Origin: Lobulomyces angularis
Lineage: Eukaryota; Chytridiomycota; Chytridiomycetes; Lobulomycetales; Lobulomycetaceae
DNA length: 16,867 nucleotides
NCBI GenBank assembly: GCA_027604685.1
Contig: JADHYX010000384.1
Location: 4,232-21,098, forward strand
Reading direction: 5' to 3'
Part shown: positions 10,280 to 16,867 of the stretch, piece after piece
How the letters are laid out: every line of letters starts with the position of its first letter
Numbering within the stretch: the first letter of the stretch is position 1
Made by a program: the position numbers and the translations under genes
The notes under the pieces: model-generated
What the model was told of the DNA's origin: nothing
The model's database searches: none
What the model saw: only the letters and a program-made list of their open reading frames with translations

Positions 10280-11144
10280 CTTGATTTATAGAAATAATTT
10301 AAAAAATTACAGGACTATTTAAAGAAGTTAAAAAATAAAATAAAATAAAGAAAAATCAATATCCTTTTGTTTATAAAATTTTTAAAAAACCCTCCTCTTA
10401 GAAAAATAAAAAATTTAATTTAATTCAAATTCATTAGTTGAATTAATGAGAACTCTGTTTAATAAAGGTACTTCTGAAATAAGTTGAGCCATATAAAATG
10501 CACAAAAAAAGGTTAATAAAAATTCACATAGTTTTAAATTTAAATTAAAGGTGTTAGTCAACAAGTGCCAGTATGTCAGAATATCTGCTAATTTTTTAGT
10601 AGATTATTAAAATTTTTATCAAAAATTACAGACCGTTGCGTTTTTTTTTTGACTTGAAAATACTTAGTAAGGTTTGTTCTGGAGGAGCAATATTTCAAAA
10701 ACTTGAAGTTTTTTTATTAAACCATTTGAAAAAAAAAAATGTTGTGCTATTGGTGCTATTGATTTTCACACATTGAGCGTAACAGAAAGTTGTACAAATT
10801 ATTAACAAATGAAATTTTTAACAAGTAGGATATTAATAGAATAAACTATCACTACTTTTCTTGAGAAAAATCATTGGCATTAATGTTAAAATAAGCACTG
10901 GCTCCTCACCTCATCACATCATATAACCACCAAGAATTTGAAGTAAAGAACCAACAAAAAACCACATCTCAATTCTAGACTTACAACTTAAATTTTTCTT
11001 TCTAAATTTTCTTACCATACTTACTCTTTCTTTGTGCCACCCCGTTACACAGGAAGATCAACAATTTAAAAAGAAATTTAGACTATTCAAAAATAAACTC
11101 TTTCAAACCACCTTTCTAGTAACTAAATTTCAAATCTGATCGAA
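10280..11144. other. Divergent intergenic region between GCNA and histone H1
   Basis: Spacer of 865 nt, the longest in the window. No frame of useful length and no tRNA, snRNA or snoRNA signature was found on either strand by eye. Composition changes from AT-only (10280-10560) to more mixed (about 10860-11140), including a pyrimidine-rich, C-containing block before the H1 ATG that probably represents the H1 promoter and 5' UTR. The sequence TTACACAGGAAG near 11045 could be a UTR splice acceptor. Confidence 0.4.
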
Positions 11145-12437
11145 ATGGCAGTCACTAACAACGTTTCGAATCGTGCTCCAAAGAGAAAAACGTACAAAAT
11201 AATTCCTTTATTGCTAAAAAAATTTGTTTTTCAATTACCTTTCTTTTTTTTATTTCTATTATTCAAGATACAAAGAGATGATTACAGAGGCACTAATAAA
11301 TTTAAAAGAATCTAGAGGCTCTACTAGACAATCTCTAAAAAAATATTTAGAAGCTAACTTTCATGTACAATAAAAAATTTAACCTTATTCTTTATTTAAT
11401 ATTTTTTTATTGCAAATTTGTTGTATAATATTAGCTGCCACCAAATAATATAACATTCAAGGCTTTTAATGCTGCTGTAAACGCAGGTGTTGAAGATGAC
11501 TACTTTATTGAAAAAAAGCACCTGTAATTTAAACAAAATAAAATTACAAAAAAAAATAATAACTTTATTTTTTAAAATCGTTTTCTACAGTGGCCCTATC
11601 AAGTTAAGATCTGGTAAAACTAGTATCTCTAAATTAAAAACACCTGAAAAAAAAAATCGATCTGCTTCAAGAAGGGTCGCCTCAGCACAAGCAAAAGTTA
11701 CTGCGCCAACTTCAAAAAAAGTTATTCCTAAAAAAGCGTTACCAGCATCTAAAACTGCTGCTCTATCGAAGGTCTCATCTACATCAAAAAGAAGAGCTCC
11801 ATTGGCCAGAAACTCGCATCATTTAAGAGCATCTACAGTAAGAAATTCTACCTTAAAAAGATCTTTGCCCACTTCAAAGACAGCTTATTCAGCAAAAAAA
11901 TTGACTACTCCAAGTAGAGTGTCAACAAGAAATAGAGACACCAAACAAAAAAAACCATTGATTGTATCTAATGTTAAAAATAAACCGTTGGCAGTGTCTA
12001 ATAATAAAAAAGCAGCAGCAAAAAGTGTTCCTGAAGTTAAGGGATCTTCAAAAGCAAAGCTGGCAACCTCCATAGGTGCTAGGAAGAATAGCAAAAAAAC
12101 AGCACAATCAGTACGAAATGCTTCTGCAAATTCAGAAACTAAGGCAAGTGGAAAAACAGGTGTTGTAAAAAAGGAAAACCTTGAAAAGTCTAGTGGTAAA
12201 ACAGCAAGGAAAACAAGTCCTAAAGCGACAATACCAGCAAAAAAGACAACGCTAGTAAACCCTAAAGCTGCTGCCAAGGTTAGAAAAAAATTTAGCCTTT
12301 TTTTTTATTAAGTAAATAATCTACAGGTTGCCATGAGTAATAATAAACGATCTAAAGCGGCACCAAAGGTCGCTGCTCCACCAAAGAATTCTAAAAACAG
12401 AACTTCGACCAGAAAGTTAACCAGTACAAAAAAATAG
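11145..12437 (+). CDS. Linker histone H1
   Basis: Binds linker DNA at the nucleosome and compacts chromatin. Exons 11145-11191, 11268-11364, 11435-11523, 11591-12278 and 12327-12437, all GT-AG, giving 343 aa. The winged-helix H15 domain spans residues about 15-86: TYKEMITEALINLKESRGS, then RQSLKKYLEANF, a middle helix in exon 3 (FKAFNAAVNAGVEDDYF) and GPIKLRSG as the final strand. Residues about 90-343 are a long basic tail of Lys, Ala, Ser, Thr and Pro, with near-repeats such as LPASKTAALSK and LPTSKTAYSAKK, as expected for an H1 C-terminal domain. Exon 4 also reads through its donor to a stop at 12309, but splicing to 12327 continues the same basic composition (RSKAAPKVAAPPKN) and ends at TAG. 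A frame opening at 11487 is not the true start; it begins inside exon 3 in another phase. Confidence 0.92.
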
Positions 12438-12930
12438 ACTAGATATAAAATTGTTGATAAATAATTTAGTAAAAAAAAAAAGAAGATTAACTATTAATCT
12501 TACAAAAACATCTTCTTTTTTTTTTTTTTAGAGACTTGTAAACAAAAACATTCATTTTTTTTTTTTTTTTTTCATTTTTTTTACTAAAATATTTATTTTT
12601 CAAAATACAATTTTTTTTTTTATTCTTTTTTTTTTTGCAACAAATAGTGTTTTTTTTTTTTTTCTTTTCTTTTTCATTAAAAAATGGCCAAAATTGGTTT
12701 CAGCTCTTTTTCAGTAAAAAAGTTTAAACTGGTTATATTTTTATAATTTTTAGATTGTTAATCATTCAAAACATCTTAACCAAGCTTCTTTTTCGTCAAA
12801 ATAGTCTCAGAAAAAAGAATGTTGATAACAGATTAAAGCACCCCTATTTTTCAAAGCAAAATTTTTAACTATATATAGTCTAATAATAACACCAAAAGCT
12901 CATTGGATTCTGAATATTAAATATATTTAG
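12438..12930. other. Spacer downstream of H1
   Basis: No gene is seen. The first 90 nt hold the inverted repeats listed separately. Then follow T runs of 10-15 nt (about 12555-12660) and a mixed-composition upstream region for the VWA-like gene. No named promoter element was found. Confidence 0.45.
12471..12526. repeat. Nested inverted repeats 3' of the H1 stop codon
   Basis: Outer arms: AAAAAAAAAAAGAAGAT (12471-12487) and its exact reverse complement (12510-12526), 17 bp with a 22-nt loop. Inner alternative: AAGATTAA (12483-12490), loop CTA, TTAATCTT (12494-12501), 8 bp. The two hairpins share bases and are mutually exclusive. They start 34 nt after the H1 stop, so they probably lie in the 3' UTR or terminator region. 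The sequence does not match the metazoan replication-dependent histone stem-loop. Confidence 0.7.
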
Positions 12931-14647
12931 ATGCTCACACCTAAAGATGTTCCTCCAACGTATTTTACAATAAATCCATCAAGTTCAAAACCTATCAAAT
13001 ATGCAAGGTTTAATGGATTCATAGTGTTAAATCCAGCTTACCTTAGATGGCAAAAGCGAAATTTGAATCCTACTACTTTGATCAATGCTCAGTCTGCATT
13101 ACCAAGTATAATTACAATTCTATTTTTTTTTTTTTTGAATGCTTTGATAGTCACATCAACCATGGAGGATTATAATGAATATAATATTACCTTAAAAGAA
13201 GCTGGTCTTTCTGAAAGACTTCTATCTGAAACTACTGCCCAAGTTTTTGAAAATTTTTATGTAAAAAGAATTTTTTTATTTTTCTTTTAAACTTACCAAT
13301 TTTTACTTGTACAGAACGAATATCTTTCAAAAGTGGGTAAAAAATTACAAATAAAACAATATGGAACCGTTGCCTAACATTTTCTTTTTAAACTATTATT
13401 TATCTTATATAGGAACCGATGCTGAAGATCTTTTTAACTCAATTCAAAAAATATTTTCCTTTTATGAAATTCCAATTGGATTTATTTCAATGCTTTATAA
13501 ATTAGAAGCGCTTCACAGTTTAGATTTTGTTATTGACGATGCTAACGTTAATAAGTACATAAGAAAGAAATAATAATTAATTAATTCAATTTTTTGAACT
13601 ATTAAGCAACACTTTGCTTGATTCATGTGCTGTGAACATTGGAAATAAAAATTTCGAAACTGCAATAGAAACAATGAAAATTTTTATAGAGATCTTAGCT
13701 TATGTTCCTATTAAAAAAATCCAAATCAAGTTTTTACACAGAAGGTTAGAAACAATTTTGAAATACACTTTTATGTTTTAATAAAATTTACAAAAACGTA
13801 GGGATGTACTTTCATTTCCTAAAAAAGGACATTCACCGAAAGAATTTATTAATGAAGCAAATGCCGCACTGGATAAAGCAGTTGCAAGTACCCCTACGAT
13901 CTCTACCACATATTATGCAGCCATTAAAAAAGTACTCGATAATACGGATAATAGTAAAGTAGCCAATTACTTTTTATTTACTTCAATGCCAATTTCAGAG
14001 GAGAGAAAAAAAAATAACAAAACCTATTTTTTCGTTAAAAACTAAATTTGAAAAGCATCCCTTAAGTTTAATCTGTTTTGACGAGGACAGCAATGAAAGT
14101 TGGAATAGAAATTTAAGTACATATTACTTATTAAATTGGTTTTAACTTAATTTTGTTATTGTTTAGTGGGATTCCGTTTTTTACTTACGTAGAATCTTTC
14201 AGTAAGAAACGGGATAAAGTATTAAAAGATCAAGGGGCAGGCATACCATTTTCGAAAGGACTTTACTTAATGTCGCAACTTATTTCAGTGTTAAATCCAA
14301 AAAGTTTAGGAGCAATGCATGAAGTGAATTATGGTTTATTGATAAAAGGCACTGCTCCATTCACGTAAAAACAAATCTGTAAATATAATTTTAGTAAATA
14401 TTCCTTATCTGAAATGTTGGGTGTCAACTTTGAAACTGAAGATTATAAAAATTATCATCAACATTTTTGTGAAGCGCAGAAGATCCTTGCACCTTCGCCA
14501 TTTTATGAAATGCTTTTATCTTCAAAAGATAATGAGTTTTATATTAACGTGTTTAAATTCCGCTATGGGGCAGCAGTTTTTTTAATTTTTTTTTTTCTAA
14601 CACTTGTTCTTACTTTAATATTATCAGTTACATTGAATTATCAATAA
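12931..14647 (+). CDS. VWA-like domain protein with degenerate metal site and internal frame breaks
   Basis: Exons: 12931-13105, 13151-13260, 13315-13336, 13413-13554, 13607-13744, 13802-14116, 14167-14364 and 14395-14647. Summed length is 1353 nt (about 450 aa). Around residue 130 FYEIPIGF and LDFVIDDANVN align with the first strand and metal-binding loop of a von Willebrand factor A fold. EILAYVPIKKIQIKFLHRRD and NYFLFTSMP look like later strands. The DxSxS metal motif is lost. PFFTYVESF, DQGAGIPFSKGLYL and the APFT...LGVNFE block continue a family of eukaryotic VWA-like proteins that I recall only loosely. The frame shifts by one within or after the A9 run at 14006-14014 and shifts back before the intron at 14117, so 14015-14116 reads in a different phase from its neighbours. 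The C-terminus ends in a Phe/Leu-rich, possibly membrane-spanning stretch. Function unknown. It could be a pseudogene, an assembly-error case, or use unusual decoding. Confidence 0.65.
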
Positions 14648-15221
14648 TAATAATATATGTAGATAATTATAATATATGTAGATAATATTTATTGAAAATA
14701 CGATAACACAGCACGTTTCAGCACCATCTAAAACTTAATATTAATCCATTTAAAAATAAACCTGGATAGTTGTTAATTGCCCAATACCTCCAATCTAATT
14801 TAATCTTTTTTTTTTTGTAATGCCAAGAACTATTTTTTAAATTCTTGAGTGGTTTGTTACTGGGTTGAATAAAAAAAAAAAAAAAAATCTCAAAAAAAAT
14901 TACACTATTGTAACAAATGATTAAAAAAAAAGTGAACATCCTCTTTCCATTCCTTATTATTTTTTTTTAAAAGATACTGAAAAATTTGTAAATTATTCAA
15001 AGTTTTTAAAATAGTTTATTTTTTATTTTTTTTTTTTGTAAAACTATATACTACACAAAAAAAAAATAAAAATTATTAATCAAAATAAATAATAAAAAGA
15101 AAAAAGAAACAATTATAATATGTAACTTAAAAATTTAAAATATTTTGACGAACAAAATTTAAAACTCCGCGCGACATTAAATAAAAAAATTTTTAAAAAA
15201 GAAAAGAAAAAGAAAAGAGGG
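14648..15221. other. Spacer upstream of the second H15 gene
   Basis: No gene is seen in 574 nt. It contains the 17-nt direct repeat listed separately, several A runs (for example 14870-14887) and T runs, and a purine-rich block (AAAAGAAAAGAAAAAGAAAA, about 15196-15215) directly upstream of the next ATG. Minus-strand readings here are low-complexity. Confidence 0.45.
14651..14686. repeat. 17-nt tandem direct repeat
   Basis: TAATATATGTAGATAAT occurs at 14651-14667 and again at 14670-14686 (period 19), immediately after the stop codon of the VWA-like gene. Confidence 0.85.
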
Positions 15222-16000
15222 ATGAAAAAACTAACATATCAAGATATGATAATAAATGCAATTGAATCAAATAATGAAAAAAGAGGAAAAACTCCAAAGG
15301 CGATAAAATCTTTTATAATTCAAAATTATCCTGTATATATAAAAAATTAAAAAAACCTTAATAATATTTCTTTTTTTTTTTTTTTAATTTTCATTAGGAG
15401 CAAAAAGATAATAAATTATTCAATACTATTTTAAAAAAACATATAAAAAAAGGAATCAGTGATGGTTTTTTATTACAAGAAAATGGTTCTCGGTAAAATA
15501 ACAAAAAATTAAGGAAATAATAATAAATAAACAAAAAAAAAAATTATCTGAAGTTTTTAATTTATTGTTTTTATTCTATTTGTAGAGGAACACTTTCATT
15601 AAATAAAAATAAAAATAGTGTTTCACACTTGAAATCAACAAAAAAAAAACAAAAAGTCTACAGCAGTGAAGAAGAAAGTCAAGAAAGTTTAAGGGAGGAG
15701 GAAGGGAAATCAAATATCCAAAAAAACAAAAATAAGAATAAACTAGTTTTAAAAAAAAGTCAACTTGATAATGATGCAACAACAATATTAAAAAATAAAA
15801 AAATTAAAATCAAATTAAAAAAATTGAAGGAAACCAAAAAGGAAAAAACAAAAAAAGCTTTTTTTGTTGAAAAAAAACAGATTGAAAAAGATACCAAAGC
15901 TGAACATTTAACTGTTGCTTCGGACCATCTTCAAGTTTCTTTGACCGATGCTGATACTGGCTTTTTTTATAAAGTTTGGAACTACTTTTTTCCTTCCTAA
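15222..16000 (+). CDS. H15 (linker-histone winged-helix) domain protein
   Basis: Exons 15222-15332, 15398-15492 and 15586-16000, all GT-AG, giving 206 aa. Residues about 4-75 fit the H1/H5 globular domain: TYQDMIINAIESNNEKRGKT, PKAIKSFIIQNYP, then NTILKKHIKKGISDGFLLQE and GSRGTLSL as the terminal strand. The remainder is not a typical Lys/Ala/Pro H1 tail. It is Lys-rich with an acidic Ser/Glu block (YSSEEESQESLREEEG, about 87-102), a Lys/Ile/Leu stretch, and an unusual aromatic C-terminus (GFFYKVWNYFFPS). It is therefore probably a divergent linker histone or an H15-domain chromatin protein rather than canonical H1. It lies about 2.8 kb downstream of the H1 gene on the same strand. The start is the first ATG after a purine-rich leader, placed four codons before the TYQDM helix. 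Confidence 0.82.
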
Positions 16001-16476
16001 AAAATAAACTAAAACTAAAAATTGTTTTTTTAAACATTTTTTTTTTTCCTTTATTTACTAATTTGATATTCCTTTAATTTATATTTTTTTTTTTTTTATT
16101 AGATTTTTTTTGTTAGAAACAATCATGCTTTTCACAAAATTTTTCTTATAAAATAAAAAAAAAAGCTATAATATCTAATACATACTTCATAACTTTTAAT
16201 AGTCCCTTTTCTTTTCTTACTCTACATCCTCTCTGAATCCAAACGTTAATAATTGTTACAAACAGTTTTCGGGAATAAAAAATTCAGTTAAAAAATGCTG
16301 TTTTTTTAATCCACAATGAGCTCAGAACGAATTTTTAGAAGTTAAATATTTTAAAAAAATTGTTCATATTTAAAAAATGGTAAGTTAGAACAGTTTAAAA
16401 AAAAAAATACATGAAAAAAAATTTTTTTTTTTTTAATGAAAGTAGAAAAATTTTTTTTTAATAAAGAAGTAGAAAA
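16001..16476. other. Spacer with short direct repeats
   Basis: No gene is seen. T-rich tracts occur near 16037-16050 and 16085-16099. An ATG followed directly by GTAAGT lies at 16377-16384. AAGTAGAAAAAT is repeated at 16440-16451 and 16467-16478, the second copy overlapping the start codon of the next gene. Probable promoter and 5' UTR of the downstream gene. Confidence 0.4.
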
Positions 16477-16867
16477 ATGAATTTTATAACATCCACAGCA
16501 AATTTATTAACAAAATACAATGATCACATTGAAATTACAAAAAATTATATTTGGAAGTTAGTTTTAGATAATCTTTCTGATCATGATATCATTGTTAAAA
16601 TAACATTTTTAACATTTTTTTTTTGCTATTGGATATCTGGTTTATTTTTCTTTATCGTAAGTTATTTTATAAAAAAATATATATTTATACATTTTTTTTT
16701 TTTTTTTTTTTCTAAATCATTTTTTTTCTAAATCATGTTTTATTTATTTTTTATTTTATTTTTCTAGTTTGACTTAAACCTTTCAAATAAATTTTTAAAA
16801 TATAAAATTCAAAAAAATTTTAATTTAAGAATGGACTTGAAAAAAAAAAAAAATAAAAAAAAATTTT
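16477..16867 (+). CDS. Fatty acid hydroxylase / sterol desaturase superfamily protein, N-terminal part
   Basis: Exon 1 is 16477-16656 (60 codons), with a GTAAGT donor at 16657, a 111-nt intron and an acceptor TCTAG ending at 16767. Exon 2 runs off the window. The joined frame reads a hydrophobic segment (VKITFLTFFFCYWISGLFFF, about 40-59), then FDLNLSNKFLKYKIQ. A membrane segment with YW-x-x-GLFF, an Asp, and LxKYKIQ about 20 residues later is typical of the N-terminal part of C4-methylsterol oxidase-like and FAXDC2-like hydroxylases, which are ER membrane di-iron enzymes. The histidine boxes that would prove this lie beyond the window, so the substrate (sterol, sphingolipid or other lipid) is open. 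The A-run at the right edge makes the last codons uncertain. Confidence 0.6.
16705..16736. repeat. 16-nt tandem duplication inside an intron
   Basis: TTTTTTTCTAAATCAT is present twice head to tail (16705-16720 and 16721-16736), within the first intron of the hydroxylase-like gene and upstream of its acceptor. It looks like a slippage duplication. Confidence 0.85.

Noticed and set aside
11487..11590. Alternative start for H1 at 11487
   Set aside because: It lies within exon 3 in another phase and reads the AT-rich third intron; the upstream winged-helix exons give the correct family N-terminus.
11885..12277. Long hydrophobic minus-strand open frame (130 aa)
   Set aside because: Exact antisense of the Lys/Ala/Ser-rich H1 tail; the hydrophobic composition is the expected shadow of AAA, GCA and TCA codons.
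12471..12526. Classical metazoan histone mRNA stem-loop
   Set aside because: Stem and loop sequence do not match the GGC...GCC consensus.
16377..16384. ATG followed by GTAAGT as a possible ATG-only first exon of the hydroxylase-like gene, like eL18
   Set aside because: No downstream acceptor gives an in-frame join to the 16477 frame; the ATG at 16477 suffices.
1..16867. CRISPR, prokaryotic defence or mobile element system
   Set aside because: All recognisable genes are intron-containing eukaryotic genes; no spaced repeats, transposase, reverse transcriptase or terminal repeats were found.

Overview
The window is nuclear DNA from an intron-dense, extremely AT-rich eukaryote. The evidence is eukaryote-only genes (eL18, Dim1/TXNL4A, linker histone H1, a mitochondrial inner-membrane peptidase), dozens of short GT-AG introns of about 40-170 nt, and A or T homopolymers of 10-20 nt concentrated in introns and spacers. 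TAA, TAG and TGA all serve as terminators, so a standard code fits. The lineage (AT-rich fungus, holozoan relative or other protist) cannot be fixed from the sequence alone. All gene models were built by hand from splice signals, frame continuity and remembered family consensus.

Layout: (1) 61-837, minus: IMP1/IMP2-type mitochondrial peptidase, 5 exons, 171 aa. (2) 1065-1415, plus: small unrecognised ORF. (3) 1647-2380, minus: Dim1/TXNL4A spliceosomal protein, 5 exons, 142 aa, with a 5-nt first coding exon. (4) 2766-5061, minus: 7-exon coiled-coil plus acidic protein, 609 aa as modelled, function unknown. (5) 5570-6540, plus: ribosomal protein eL18, 6 exons, 186 aa, with exon 1 consisting only of ATG. 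(6) 6804-7544, plus: EF-hand protein, 200 aa. (7) 7815-10279, minus: GCNA/ACRC-type SprT protease, 9 exons, 666 aa, with SUMO-interacting motifs, HExxH site, zinc finger and HMG-box-like tail. (8) 11145-12437, plus: linker histone H1, 343 aa. (9) 12931-14647, plus: VWA-like protein with a degenerate metal site and two compensating frame breaks. (10) 15222-16000, plus: second H15 (linker-histone winged-helix) protein, 206 aa. (11) 16477 to window end, plus: start of a fatty-acid-hydroxylase/sterol-desaturase-like membrane protein.

This is not an operon. Genes are separate transcription units in mixed orientation. Three or four act in the nucleus (Dim1 in splicing, GCNA in DNA-protein-crosslink repair, H1 and the H15 protein in chromatin). 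GCNA and H1 are divergent across an 865-nt spacer. No tRNA, rRNA, CRISPR array, transposon or prokaryotic system was recognised. The most unusual items are the broken VWA-like gene, the nearby pair of H15-domain genes, the complete GCNA with four SIM-like motifs, the fused coiled-coil/acidic gene and the micro-exon gene starts.
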